Notes: generated from the letters alone by a model not told the origin. 64,000 bases of DNA from Streptomyces sp. NBC_01231 (GCA_035999765.1 CP108521.1:10602001-10666000); one strand, 5' to 3'; shown: positions 44,764 to 54,389, numbered from the stretch's first letter. Translations and numbers: made by a program.

Positions 44764-45204
44764 ATGAAGTCGATCCGCCACAAGGCAGCCACCGCTGGCG
44801 CCCTTGCCATCCTGGCCATGGGCGGCACGCTCGCCGCGACCACGCCGGCCTCGGCCGCCACGGCCGGCGCCTACAACGGGGCGTGCGGCACGGGGTACGA
44901 GGTCTTCACCTCGACTCCGATCAAGTCCTCGCAGACCACCGTGGCCGCCACCACGTACGTGGCCTACAGTTCCGCGGACAAGCAGTGGTGCGCCGTCACA
45001 GTGCGCAGCAAGCCCGGTGCCCGCGTGTTCATGGAGGTCACCCTGGACACCTGGCCGACCAGCAGCACCCCTGAGAGGGATGCCGGCTCCTACACGACCT
45101 TCGCCGGCCCGGTGTACAAGGACCTGCCCAAGCCCGGCCTGTGCATGACCTGGAGCGGTTCGATCGACATCAACTACAACTCCGACCGTGGCCTGTGCCC
45201 CTGA
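44764..45204 (+). CDS. SapA-like secreted spore-associated protein
   Basis: This 146-residue secreted protein starts behind AGGGGG with MKSIRHKAATAGALAILAMG and a signal ending ASA. AYNGACGTGYEVFTSTPI, TTYVAYSSADKQWCAVTVRS, GSYTTFAGPVYKDLPKPGLC and WSGSIDINY follow the spacing of Streptomyces spore-associated protein A: four Cys and a GSYTTxAGPVY block. SapA-type proteins coat spores or aerial hyphae. Their biochemical role is not known. Confidence 0.8.
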   Translation: MKSIRHKAATAGALAILAMGGTLAATTPASAATAGAYNGACGTGYEVFTSTPIKSSQTTVAATTYVAYSSADKQWCAVTVRSKPGARVFMEVTLDTWPTSSTPERDAGSYTTFAGPVYKDLPKPGLCMTWSGSIDINYNSDRGLCP

Positions 45205-45217
45205 CCTGACGGCTGCC

Positions 45218-45247
45218 GGCGTGGCCGACCTCCGGGTCGGCTACGCC
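45218..45247 (+). terminator. Terminator after the SapA-like gene
   Basis: A 13-bp stem with one mismatch (GGCGTGGCCGACC at 45218-45230 with 45235-45247) and a TCCG loop lies 14 nt behind the stop codon. It may also end the short minus-strand gene. Confidence 0.7.
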
Positions 45248-45411
45248 ACCTGCCCGCGCTGACCACCCACCCCCGCGCCTTGCGCGGCGTCGCTCGCCAG
45301 CAGCGAGACCTTGGAGGCGGAGCGCGCGTCTTCGTCGTCGCCGGTCTCCACCGCCAGGTAAACGGCGAAGCAGTCGTCGGTGTCGCACACGACAGCCACT
45401 CCCGTAGGCAT
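45241..45411 (-). CDS. Possible small protein (56 aa)
   Basis: MPTGVAVVCDTDDCFAVYLA, then DARSASKVSLLASDAAQGAG is a short acidic frame with two closely spaced Cys (CDTDDC) and a coherent codon bias. It ends inside the hairpin of the convergent SapA-like gene. No family recognised and no strong ribosome site, so it is tentative. Confidence 0.35.
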   Translation of the reverse strand: MPTGVAVVCDTDDCFAVYLAVETGDDEDARSASKVSLLASDAAQGAGVGGQRGQVA

Positions 45412-45569
45412 CCGATCCCCTCTCAAGCCACACCCCTCCCGCCCCATGCACCGAGATCATTCACCGACCAAGATCCACTTTCGATACACGGCTTTGTCCA
45501 AACCGGTGCCGGCACCTGCGACGCTGCGATGCTGGCGGTGAACGGCCGGAGGCTGAGGGGAGCATTGGG

Positions 45570-48500
45570 ATGCCGCGCAGGGAACGACCGCTGGACGACG
45601 ACCGCGGTCCGGTGGTGGCTCTGGCCGGGGCGCTGCGGGAGTTACGTAGCGAAGCGGGCCGACCGACGTACCGGGAGTTGGCGCGACTGACCGGCTTCTC
45701 CTCCTCGACACTGTCGGCCGCCGCGGCCGGCCGTCACCTGCCCAGCCTGCCGGTGCTGCTGGCCTTCGTCCGCGCCTGCGGTGCCGAACTCGGGCCGTGG
45801 GAAGAGCGTTGGCGTGCCACGGCGGCCGAACTGTCCGGAGAGCCCCCCGCCGACGAAGCGGAGCCGGGGGACAAAGAGCAGGCGCCGTACGCCGGGCTGG
45901 TCGCCTTTCGCGCCGAGGACGCGCCGTGGTTCTTCGGCCGCCAGCGGCAGCTCGAGAAGCTGTCAGAGCAGGTGGGTCGGCGCCGGTTCACCGCCGTGGT
46001 GGGCGCGTCCGGTGCGGGTAAGTCGTCCTTGCTGCACGCCGGGCTCGTTCCGGCCTGGCGGGCTGAGCACCCCGACGGGCTCGTGGTGACGCTGACACCG
46101 GGACCCCGTCCGCTGAGCGCCTGCCTCCAGGCACTTCACGCGCCGGGGGAAGACCCCCCGGCCGACGCCCACGCCGGAAGCGATCCGGTGGGCCGCGCCG
46201 CCCGGCGGCTGCTGGCAGGCTTGCCCGGCTCGGTGGAACTCCTCTTGGTGGTGGACCAGTTCGAGGAGGTGTACACGCTGTGCGAAGAGCCGGGGGAGAC
46301 CGCGCGGTTCATAGCGGCTTTGCTGGCGGCGGCACACCTGCCCGGCAGCCGGTGCCGGATCGTGGTGAGCTTGCGCGCCGACTTCTACGCCCACTGCACC
46401 GACCACCCCGGACTGGCCGAGGTGATGCGCGAGGACCAGGTGCTGGTGGGCTCCCTGACCACGGAGGAACTGCGGCAGGTCATCTGCGGGCCCGCCGCCC
46501 GGGCCAACCTGATGGTGGAGTCGGCACTCCTGGCTGAACTGGTGGCCCGGACTCAGGGGCAGCCGGCGGTGCTTCCTCTGCTTTCCCACGCGCTGCGCGA
46601 GACATGGCGGCGGCGCCGGGGCAACGCCTTGACGCTGGCCGCCTTCGAGGCGACCGGCGGTATCGACGAGGCCCTCGCCCGCACCGCCGAGCAGGCGTAC
46701 CGCGCGCTCAACCCGGCACAGCAGAGCATCGCCCGCGACATGTTGCTGCGCCTCACTGCCACCGGCGAGGGTGCCGAGGACGTCAAGCGGCGGGTCGAGC
46801 GCGCCGAGCTGAGATTGTGTGGAGGCGACCCGACGCCCGTCCTCGAACACTTCGTCCGGGCTCGGTTGCTGGTCTTGGACCACGACACTGTGGAGATCGC
46901 GCACGAGACACTGATCCGCCGCTGGCCCCGGCTACGCGACTGGCTGGCCGAGGACCGTGAGGGACTGCGCGTGCACCGGGAGCTGACCCAGGCCGCCCGG
47001 CAGTGGGCCGCCGTCGGCCGAGACGCCGGTGCCCTGTACCGCGGTGTCCGGCTGGACCGGGCGCACGCCTGGGCGGTGGCGCGGGACGCCCAGGCCCTCA
47101 GCGGCGACGAGCGGGACTTCCTCACAGCGAGCCTGCGCGCCCGAGGCCGGGCGCGGACCGCGGCCCTACGCGAGCGGCGACGCCTGCGCGGCCTGCTCGC
47201 GCTCGTGACCGCCTTGCTGGCCGGAGCCCTGGTCGCCGCCGGAATCGCCGTCGTCTCCCGGCAGGAGGCCACGCACCAGCGCGACCAAGCCCGGTCCCAG
47301 CAGATGGCGCAGCAGGCCGGGGCGTTGCGCCGCACGGAACCGGCCCAGGCACTCCAGCTGGCGCTGGCCGGGTACCGGACGCGGCCCACCGCTGCCGCGC
47401 GCGGAGCGCTCCTGAGTATGTACGCCACCCCCTACGCGCGGCAGGTGAAGGGAGACGAACGGGTCGAGGCAGTCGCATTTGCCCCCCGTCTGTCGCAAGC
47501 GGGCATGCTGGCGACGGGCGACGCGGGCGGCGCGCTGCGGATCTTGAACACCTCCGGTCCGCACCCGCGCACCGCGACCGTCGTGCGGGGCCGAACGGCC
47601 CTCCGGTCGCTCGCGTTCAGCCCGGACGGCACCCTGCTGGCCTCGGCGGATGCCCGGGGCGAAGCGACACTGTGGCAGGTCAGGTCGGGGGGACACCTCA
47701 CCCGGCGTGCCGTGCTGACACCGCGCAGCCCGTCGCGTTTCGACGGTCCCGCCGTGGTGGCTTTCAGCCCTGACGGCCGCCACGTCGCCGTGGCCGGCCC
47801 CGGGGGTGCCGTCTCTCTGTTCCCGGCCACGGGCACGGACCGCACCCCACCCCGTGCCACCCTCGGCGACCACCGCGGCTATCTCCAGGCCCTGGCCGTC
47901 GGTGCCGACGGCCGCTCCGTGGCCGTCACCGGCCCGGGTGGCACCGCCGTATGGCACCTTAACCAGGCCTGGACGCATCCCGATCGCCCGGTGCGGCACC
48001 TGCCAGCCGCCGACAGCCTCGCCTTCTCCCCGCACGGCGACCGCCTGGCCACGGCGGAAGCCGACAGAACGGTGCGGGTGCGGGACCTGTCCGGCTCCCA
48101 GCCACGGACCACGGCGGCACTCTCCGGCCCCACGGACCGGATCCTGACCCTGTCCTTCAGCCCCGACGGCCGCATCCTGGCCGGTGCCGGCGTCGATCCC
48201 ACGGTCAGGCTCTGGAACCTCGGCGCCTCCGCCGGCCAGGACGGCCCCGTGCAGCGCCCGTTGAGCGGTCACACCGGCTACGTCACCTCGATCACCTTCA
48301 GCCGGGACGGTCACACACTGGCCACCGGCGCCAACGACCGCACCACCCGCCTGTGGGACCTGCCGGGGCCGGCACTGACCGGGCACTCCAGTTCCGTGTA
48401 CGCCGTCACGTTCAGCCCTGACGGTCGCACCCTGGCCACCGGCAGCTTCGACCACACCGTCCGCCTCTGGGGCGTCGCCGGCCGACACGAACGTCCCGAG

Positions 48501-49415
48501 GCCGTCCTCAGCGGTCATGACGCCGCGGTGAACACGGTCGCTTTCGCGCCCCACCGCCGACTGCTGGCCTCCGGCAGCCTGGACCGGACCCTGCGGCTGT
48601 GGGGCATTGGCGGCTCGCGCCCCCCGCAGCAGCTGGCGAGCGTCGTCGCGGGCGCGGACGCGGTCAACAGCGTTGCGTTCGCGCCGGACGGGCGCTTCCT
48701 GGCCACCGGAGGCGGTGACCGCACCGTGCGGATCTGGGACACCCGCACCCCCGAACACCCCCGGCAGATCGCGGTGCGGACCGCCCACCGGGACGAACTG
48801 GAGGCGGTCGCCTTCAGCCCGGACGGCCGCACCCTCGCCACCAGCGGCCGGGACCGGACGGTACGCCTGTGGGACGTCAGCCGCCCGGCCCAGCTCCACC
48901 CGCTGGCCGTACTGCTCTGCCACCGCGACGCGGTGAAGACGCTCGCCTTCAGCCCCGACGGCCGTACCCTGGCCTCCGGAGGGGACGACCGCCAGTTGTG
49001 CCTGTGGGACACCGCCCGGCCCGGTGCCCGTCCCCGGTTGCTGGCCACCCGCAGCGACTACCCGGGCGCGGTCAAAGCGGTCGCCTTCGCCCCCGACGGC
49101 CGCTCGCTCTACACGGCCTCCGACGACGCGGTGCGGCAGTGGGACGTGCGCGACCGGCGACGCCCCGTCGAGTGGGCCGAGCTGCGCGGACACAGCAAGT
49201 CTGTCGACGCCCTCGCCGTGAGCCCGGACGGGCGGACCCTGGCCACAGGAAGCGAGGACTGGACGGTGCTGTTGTGGGACACCGACCCGGACCGCGTGGC
49301 CCGCCGAGTGTGCCGGACCACAGACCCGGCTGACCTCACGGCCGCCGACTGGCACCGCTTCCTGCCCGGTCTCGCCTATCAGCCGCCTTGCCCGGCCGGG
49401 ATCCGAACGCGCTGA
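45570..49415 (+). CDS. XRE-nSTAND1-WD40 multidomain NTPase
   Basis: This 1281-residue protein combines an N-terminal helix-turn-helix (TYRELARLTGFSSSTLSAAA, about residues 32-52) with an nSTAND1 NTPase: PYAGLVAFRAEDAPWFFGRQ, Walker A GASGAGKS (145-152) and Walker B LLLVVDQFEE (near 224). A winged-helix stretch follows, then one membrane helix (LLALVTALLAGALVAAGIAV, about 541-562) and about 14 WD40 repeats (627-1255), enough for two seven-bladed propellers. STAND NTPases are ligand-gated switches. The propellers probably sense and the XRE end probably signals. No effector gene adjoins. Role could be regulation, development or defence. Confidence 0.9.
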   Translation: MPRRERPLDDDRGPVVALAGALRELRSEAGRPTYRELARLTGFSSSTLSAAAAGRHLPSLPVLLAFVRACGAELGPWEERWRATAAELSGEPPADEAEPGDKEQAPYAGLVAFRAEDAPWFFGRQRQLEKLSEQVGRRRFTAVVGASGAGKSSLLHAGLVPAWRAEHPDGLVVTLTPGPRPLSACLQALHAPGEDPPADAHAGSDPVGRAARRLLAGLPGSVELLLVVDQFEEVYTLCEEPGETARFIAALLAAAHLPGSRCRIVVSLRADFYAHCTDHPGLAEVMREDQVLVGSLTTEELRQVICGPAARANLMVESALLAELVARTQGQPAVLPLLSHALRETWRRRRGNALTLAAFEATGGIDEALARTAEQAYRALNPAQQSIARDMLLRLTATGEGAEDVKRRVERAELRLCGGDPTPVLEHFVRARLLVLDHDTVEIAHETLIRRWPRLRDWLAEDREGLRVHRELTQAARQWAAVGRDAGALYRGVRLDRAHAWAVARDAQALSGDERDFLTASLRARGRARTAALRERRRLRGLLALVTALLAGALVAAGIAVVSRQEATHQRDQARSQQMAQQAGALRRTEPAQALQLALAGYRTRPTAAARGALLSMYATPYARQVKGDERVEAVAFAPRLSQAGMLATGDAGGALRILNTSGPHPRTATVVRGRTALRSLAFSPDGTLLASADARGEATLWQVRSGGHLTRRAVLTPRSPSRFDGPAVVAFSPDGRHVAVAGPGGAVSLFPATGTDRTPPRATLGDHRGYLQALAVGADGRSVAVTGPGGTAVWHLNQAWTHPDRPVRHLPAADSLAFSPHGDRLATAEADRTVRVRDLSGSQPRTTAALSGPTDRILTLSFSPDGRILAGAGVDPTVRLWNLGASAGQDGPVQRPLSGHTGYVTSITFSRDGHTLATGANDRTTRLWDLPGPALTGHSSSVYAVTFSPDGRTLATGSFDHTVRLWGVAGRHERPEAVLSGHDAAVNTVAFAPHRRLLASGSLDRTLRLWGIGGSRPPQQLASVVAGADAVNSVAFAPDGRFLATGGGDRTVRIWDTRTPEHPRQIAVRTAHRDELEAVAFSPDGRTLATSGRDRTVRLWDVSRPAQLHPLAVLLCHRDAVKTLAFSPDGRTLASGGDDRQLCLWDTARPGARPRLLATRSDYPGAVKAVAFAPDGRSLYTASDDAVRQWDVRDRRRPVEWAELRGHSKSVDALAVSPDGRTLATGSEDWTVLLWDTDPDRVARRVCRTTDPADLTAADWHRFLPGLAYQPPCPAGIRTR

Positions 49416-49485
49416 ACGGCCGCAGGCGCGAAGCGGAAGACCTGCCACGGACTATGCACGAGCCGGTCCGGACGAAGGCCTCGGC

Positions 49486-49869
49486 TCACGGCCCGGTGTC
49501 ACCGGGGTGCGTGCACAGGCCGCCGCGGTAGTTGCTGTCGTACCAGGCGCCGGTGGCGTTCGAGTCCAGCACCGTCTTGCCGGGGCCCACACAGCGGTGG
49601 TAATCGCTGCTGGGCCACTGGCGGATGACCTGGATCCACACATTGGTGCGGGTGTCGCAGTGCTCGTAGAAGGGGTGCTCGGTGCCGGGGTTGTTCCATC
49701 CGCACCCCGCGAGCCGCGCCGCCGGCTCGGAAGCCTGGGCCGGCGGCGCGACCGCGCAGGCCAAAAAGGCGGCGAAGGCGGCGGCGGGCAGGGCGAGCAG
49801 CCGCGCGGAGCGTCCGGTCCGCCGGGCGCCCGCTGTGCGAGTGGTGTCCGTGGAACTGTTGATGCGCAC
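49486..49869 (-). CDS. Small secreted DUF6355-like protein
   Basis: This 127-residue secreted protein has an Arg-rich signal peptide (ARRTGRSARLLALPAAAFAA) and a short mature domain with four Cys (AGCGWNNPGTEHPFYEHCDT, YHRCVGPGKTVLDSN and RGGLC). The CGW..FY.HC and C-V-G-P-G-x-T blocks resemble the DUF6355 family of secreted actinobacterial proteins of unknown function. It converges on the nSTAND gene. The family call is from motif memory. Confidence 0.65.
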   Translation of the reverse strand: MRINSSTDTTRTAGARRTGRSARLLALPAAAFAAFLACAVAPPAQASEPAARLAGCGWNNPGTEHPFYEHCDTRTNVWIQVIRQWPSSDYHRCVGPGKTVLDSNATGAWYDSNYRGGLCTHPGDTGP

Positions 49870-50037
49870 GTGTGTGCCCTTTCATCCGGTGAAGGCCTCT
49901 CGGCCACGGCACTTCGGGCCGCGCCGGCCCGGGGCGCCCGACCGCACTCGCAGTCGGACAGGCCCCGGAGGCCGCAACCAGTCGAGCAGGCGGGTGCGTT
50001 GACCGACAGTGCCGCCTCGATACCAATCAACGCACCG

Positions 50038-50080
50038 CGTTGTCCGGCGCCGTGGCCGCCCACCGGACAACGCCGTTTTT
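50038..50080 (+). terminator. Hairpin with U-tract
   Basis: CGTTGTCCGG at 50038-50047 pairs with 50063-50072 around a 15-nt loop, and TTTTT follows at 50076. It has classical terminator form on the plus strand, but no intact plus-strand gene precedes it closely. Confidence 0.55.
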
Positions 50081-50296
50081 GCTGCGGGGGACCCAAATGC
50101 CAGTGCCGACGGCTTTTCCTACCGACCAACTGCAAGCTCTACCGGGTCGCCGCCCACGTCCAGTTGAGCGAAGGCGCGGATGCCGTGGCCGTCGCGGCGG
50201 GCATCCCCGGCGCCGCCCTCGCCGACCTCCCGCGCGAGCGCCGCGCCCACCTGCTCACGCCATCAGCGAGAAGCAGGCCGGCCAGGGTGGGGCATC

Positions 50297-50450
50297 AGGA
50301 GGAACTCAACCTCAACGACCGGAGCCTGCGGGACATTTGGGAGACCACCGTCGCCGCCGGGCGCCGCTGCAGCGAGGCCCTCGGACTGCGGCTGGACTGC
50401 ATCGGCCGCTACCGCGGTCTGGCCATGCTGGAAGGCGTGACCAGCGCGCC
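50297..50450 (+). pseudogene. Tyrosine-type integrase internal fragment
   Basis: NDRSLRDIWETTVAAGRRCS, EALGLRLDCIGRYRGLAML is the start of the catalytic domain of tyrosine recombinases, where the first catalytic Arg lies in TG/AGRR.SE.L.LR. The remaining catalytic residues are absent and flanking frames are unrelated. Confidence 0.6.
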
Positions 50451-50460
50451 GATCGTCGTG

Positions 50461-50875
50461 CACCGTCCCTCTCTCTCGGGCGGCCGGAGAGTCACCGCGC
50501 ACAGCGGTGGGTGCCCCAGGGTGACCACGGCCCTGTACGAGATCGAGACCAGCGAAGCCGACGACGGCACGACTGACCCCGCCGAAGGCATCTGGCCCCT
50601 CGGTAGCGAGGACGCAAAGGGGTACGGGTTCATCGCCTACCGCGGGTTGTACATCACCGGCATGAAAGCTCCGAACGACGACGTCTCTACCCCGACAGGT
50701 TCGTCGTCCTTGGCCACCAGCGGTGGGAAGGGTGGACAGCCAGAGTTGTCACGACGCCGAGGGCGACGTTCGAGGAGGTCCAGACGTCCAGGGCCGCGCC
50801 TTCCGGGTCCAGGCGGGGGAACGAAAGCCGGGTCCTCAACCGCCCGTACGCCGTGGGCGATCCGTCGCACGCTGA
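50461..50875. other. Debris between integrase remnant and methyltransferase
   Basis: The plus strand reads through IWPLGSEDAKGYGFIAYRGL without a recognised family. The minus strand has an 80-codon frame ending 50637. Neither has a good start. No gene is called. Confidence 0.35.
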
Positions 50876-51577
50876 TCACGTCGAGTGCGGCGCGCAGGCT
50901 GGCGCGTCACCGGGCCTTGGATGGGCCGGGCGGCGGGCGTAACAGAACAGGTGCTCCTCGGGCACGGCGAGTTCACCGGCCGGCACGAACGTCGAGACGG
51001 CGTGGTGCAGGATCGCCAGGCCGCACTCCTCCCGAAGCATCCGGAGGTAGTCGTCCGCGGCGAAGCTGGAGACGCGGACCGGCCGACCCATGAACTCGAT
51101 CTGCACGCCCTCGACATCGGCCGGCACGGTGGCCGTCACGAGGTAGCCGCCCGGGGCCAGCCACCCGGCCATCCGCCGTAGCGCCGCCGTGGCCTGCGCC
51201 CGCGTCATCATCAGCAGCGGGAAGAACGCGCAGACCGCCTCGAAACCGCCCTCCGGGGTGAACTCCCGTACGTCGCACTGCTCGAACCGGGCGCCCGGCA
51301 CCTGTTCCCGGGCCAGCGCCACCATCACCGGTGACACGTCGATGCCGGTCACCGAGCAGCCCGCCGCCGCCAGCCGCTCGGCGACTGGCCGCCCGGTGCC
51401 GCTGCCGACGTCCAGTACTCGGGCGCCCGACGGTAGCCGCCTGGCCAGCCAGTCGACCGCCTCCCACTGGGCCGGCAGCCGGCCGAACGCCTCCTCGTAC
51501 GCGAGCCCCAGTCCGTCGAACAACTCGGCTGCCGACACGCTCCCGTCCCCGCCCGCCCTGCGTTCCGTACCCGCCAT
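50876..51577 (-). CDS. Class I SAM-dependent methyltransferase
   Basis: This 233-residue methyltransferase starts MAGTERRAGGDGSVSAAELF. RVLDVGSGTGRPVAERLAAA is motif I, VTGIDVSPVMVALA motif II, and MAGWLAPGGYLVTATVPADV motif III. LGLAYEEAFGRLPAQW at the N-terminus is common in small-molecule methyltransferases of UbiE/tellurite-like type. Substrate unknown. The next minus-strand gene upstream is degraded, so no pathway is implied. Confidence 0.85.
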   Translation of the reverse strand: MAGTERRAGGDGSVSAAELFDGLGLAYEEAFGRLPAQWEAVDWLARRLPSGARVLDVGSGTGRPVAERLAAAGCSVTGIDVSPVMVALAREQVPGARFEQCDVREFTPEGGFEAVCAFFPLLMMTRAQATAALRRMAGWLAPGGYLVTATVPADVEGVQIEFMGRPVRVSSFAADDYLRMLREECGLAILHHAVSTFVPAGELAVPEEHLFCYARRPAHPRPGDAPACAPHST

Positions 51578-51673
51578 GCCGTCCACGGCACCCCCTGTCC
51601 GCTGGCCCGGGACCACTCGCGGGCCACCACCAGCCCTACCCCGCCCGCGGGGCCCGCTATCCCCTGAGTGGAG

Positions 51674-52105
51674 TCAGCCCGGCCGCCGGCCCGGGGGAAG
51701 GGGGACCACGTCGACGAAGAGCGTCCGGTCCTGGAATTCGGCGGGCACGGCCGAGGAAGGCGGCAGGGCGGGGATCCGTTCCGCCTCGCGGACCCGGAGC
51801 CGCAGCCGGGCGGTGCCGGACGGCATGCGCAGAACCGACGGGGCCTCGGGGCTGTAGCTCGTCACCTGGCGGACAGTGGACGCCAGGCCGGCACAGCGGC
51901 CCGCGGCCGGTGAGCCCGATGTCGACGAGGTCCGTGGCGCCCGGTGCCGGCCGGGCCGTGCGCCTCTTCCAGGACGGCCTTCAGCGGGTTGGGAGGCCGG
52001 GACCCTCCTCAGCAGGGAGATGCGCAGGTCGGGGCTGCTCCGCCCGATGGCCAGCCGGCGGTAGGGCAGCAGCCGCATCGGATCCGCCACGGGCAACTGA
52101 GACAC
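51674..52105 (-). pseudogene. Unidentified gene with probable frameshifts
   Basis: The start (MSQLPVADPMRLLPYRRLAI) and end (VTSYSPEAPSVLRMPSGTAR ... DRTLFVDVVPLPPGRRPG) are coherent. Between about 51895 and 52005 coding quality moves to other frames (NPLKAVLEEAHGPA, TDLVDIGLTGRGPLC). Two compensating indels in one gene are the simplest explanation, although a real 143-residue protein cannot be excluded. The family is not recognised. Confidence 0.4.
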
Positions 52106-52404
52106 TCATCCGGTATCCACCCATTCAGGGAGAGATCAGCAGCCACTCTCAGTATCCCCAAGTCCCAACTGAACTGGTCGCCGTACGTCGGCGGTTCGAC
52201 TCGCAACCAGATCCTTCGAGACGAGTCAGCTTCTGCGGGGGGATCGCTCTTGGATCCGCCCAGTGTCCTTTGACAGCGAAGTTGGTCGTGTGCAAGGCGC
52301 TGATCTGGGTCGACTGAGTTGGATGTCAACGCGAAGACGCACCGATCCAAGTTCCTTGGTGCCGAAGTCGTCACCGTGGAGCCGAGGGAGTATCGGAGGC
52401 CCGC
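52106..52404. other. Intergenic stretch, nothing recognised
   Basis: Nearly 300 bp with lower GC than the surroundings. Frames on both strands lack motifs. It may contain decayed transposon DNA. Confidence 0.4.
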
Positions 52405-53307
52405 TCAGGGCTTGCGCGCGCCGTGTTGGTCGTTGGCGGGTTCGGTGTTCGGCTGCTCGCTCTGATCGAGGGTGGCGGCCCAGCTGGCCAGGAGACGGAG
52501 GCCGTCGTGTGATGGGGCGCCGGGCTCGGCGCTCATCGCGGTGAGGGTGAGGCCGGGATCGTTCGGGATGGGCAGGCCCTCGAAGGCGAGGACGAGGTCG
52601 CCGACGGCGGGGTGGTGGAAGCGTTTGAGGCCGGTGCGGTGCAGGCGAACGTCGTGCGCGGCCCACAGGGTACGGAAGTCCTCGCTGCGGGTGGAGAGTT
52701 CACCGATCAGGTCGCTGAGGTCGCGGTTGTAGGGATCCTGTCCGGCCTCGGTGCGCAGGAGAGCCGCCGAGGCGGCCTTTTGGTAGTCCAGTTCGGTCAT
52801 GTACTCGCCGGCGTCGGGGTTGAGGAACTGGAAGCGGGCGAGATTGACCGGCCGTGCGGGATCCTGGAACACAGGCCAGTACAGGGCTTTGCCGAGGCGG
52901 TTGGTGGCCAGGATATCGAGGCGGCCGTTGCGGATGAAGGCGGGTGCCTCGGTCATCGCGTCCAGCAGCTGCTGCAGGGCGGGGCGAATCGGCTGCGGGC
53001 CGCGGCGGCGTGCGGGCTTGCGGGTGGTACTGGCGGTGCGGGCCAGGTCCAGGAGGTGGGCGCGCTCGGATTCGTCGAGTTGCAGTGCCCTGGCGGGGGA
53101 GTCGAGGACGGCTTCGGAGGCGCCGGAGAGGTTGCCGCGTTCCAGGCGGGCGTAGTACTCGGCGCTGACGCCGGCGAGCATCGCGACCTCTTCGCGGCGC
53201 AGCCCTTTCACCCGGCGCTGGCCTGCGGCGGGCAGACCGGCCTGCTGGGGTGTGATGTTGGCGCGGCGGCTGGTGAGGAACTCGCGGACCTCGCTGCGGT
53301 TGTCCAT
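52405..53307 (-). CDS. XRE-family regulator with MmyB-like domain
   Basis: This 300-residue regulator begins MDNRSEVREFLTSRRANITP. The helix-turn-helix is RVKGLRREEVAMLAGVSAEYYARLERG (two helices, residues 32-58). A C-terminal MmyB-like ligand domain follows (PAFIRNGRLDILATNRLGKA, LIGELSTRSEDFRTLWAAHD, HHPAVGDLVLAFEGL). Regulators of this kind often control a divergent redox or hydrolase gene. Here the divergent neighbour is a frameshifted carboxymuconolactone decarboxylase-like gene. Confidence 0.88.
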   Translation of the reverse strand: MDNRSEVREFLTSRRANITPQQAGLPAAGQRRVKGLRREEVAMLAGVSAEYYARLERGNLSGASEAVLDSPARALQLDESERAHLLDLARTASTTRKPARRRGPQPIRPALQQLLDAMTEAPAFIRNGRLDILATNRLGKALYWPVFQDPARPVNLARFQFLNPDAGEYMTELDYQKAASAALLRTEAGQDPYNRDLSDLIGELSTRSEDFRTLWAAHDVRLHRTGLKRFHHPAVGDLVLAFEGLPIPNDPGLTLTAMSAEPGAPSHDGLRLLASWAATLDQSEQPNTEPANDQHGARKP

Positions 53308-53517
53308 GCCTTCGAGGCTACGACGGTTCCACGATACGAGGGGTGTACTGCCAGTACACGTATCAACGGGTCCTTCCGCATGCCCGTGGCCTGCCGTTTC
53401 ATCGATAGCAGGCCGTGAAGGGCCGTCCGTCCACTCCGGTGCGCACACCGTGACGGCGAGACCGAATGGAGAGAGGTGCCCGCTCTCCGCCCCTTGCGGG
53501 GACATGCCGGGGCATCC

Positions 53518-53999
53518 ATGCGCAAAGGAGCGATCAGGACGGAGGACAAGAAGCCCGAGGGCCCGCGTCAGCAGTTCGGGGACATCGCCCGGCACTGGCG
53601 GGATACACCGAGGACGTGCTGTTCGGGCAGGTGTGGGAGGACCCCGACCTGTCCCCGCGGGACCGCAGCCTGGTCACGGTGGCCAGCTTGATCACCAGCG
53701 GCAGCAGCGAGCAGCTCTCCTTCCACCTGGGCAAGGCCCGGGAGAACGGGGGCAGCGACACGGATCTGATCGCGACGATCACGCACATGGTGTTCTACGC
53801 CGGATGGCCCAAGGCGATGTCCGCCCTCAAGGTCGCCCGCGGCGTTCTCGCGGCACCAGGCAGCGATCACGCAGAAGGCCGGCCGTATTCGCACCTGTCG
53901 AGGGTCCTGCCGCCACGTGACCCGACGGCTGACCTGACCACCACCCATAGCACCGGAGTTGAGCAGGCGAAGCAGGTACGCCGGACGAACCGCGGCTGA
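53518..53999 (+). pseudogene. Carboxymuconolactone decarboxylase-like protein, one-base frameshift
   Basis: The frame starts MRKGAIRTEDKKPEGPRQQF, loses one base near 53589 (FGDIA then PALAGYTEDVLFG) and continues as WEDPDLSPRDRSLVTVASLI, EQLSFHLGKARENGGSDTDL and THMVFYAGWPKAMSAL, the CMD fold. The Cys pair of AhpD-type CMD proteins is absent; this belongs to the 4-carboxymuconolactone decarboxylase-like branch. It is divergent from an XRE regulator. A single lost C in GCCCGG could be a true mutation or a sequencing error. Confidence 0.75.
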
Positions 54000-54030
54000 A
54001 CGGTCGTGGCGCAGCATTCGCGCGGCGTCG

Positions 54031-54230
54031 TCAGGCGTCGTCGCCGGGTAGTAGCGGCATCGTCTCCTTCCATCGCTCGAGATAGATCCGGTGGCAGTTG
54101 GCGGGGCACCAGCGGTTCTTGACGTCCTCTCGTTGGGGGTAGGGCGACTGGGCGCTGACGACCGGTACATCAACTCCGTGGTGGGCAAGTGGCAGAGGGC
54201 GCAGGCGATTCCGTCTCGTGTGATCTCCAT
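54031..54230 (-). pseudogene. Small four-Cys (zinc-ribbon-like) protein, frameshifted
   Basis: MEITRDGIACALCHLPTTEL is followed, after one frame change near 54155, by NRWCPANCHRIYLERWKETM. Together they give CxxC..CxxxC spacing, as in small metal-binding proteins. No homologous family is recognised. Confidence 0.4.
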
Positions 54231-54389
54231 GGGCCCGAGAGCGCACACGTCGACGGCTTACCGTCTCGGGCTGGTGAGACGGCCCGCCTGGCGGGCGCTC
54301 CGGTAAAGACTCCGTGATGGCCTCCCGCCCGGCGGGAAGGACCCCGGATCGGGCTTTTCCGCAGGTCAACGCCGGGGTTCCATGGGGCG

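Noticed and set aside
47166..49448. A 760-codon minus-strand frame across the WD40 region
   Set aside because: It mirrors the repetitive WD40 coding sequence and shows no independent domain.
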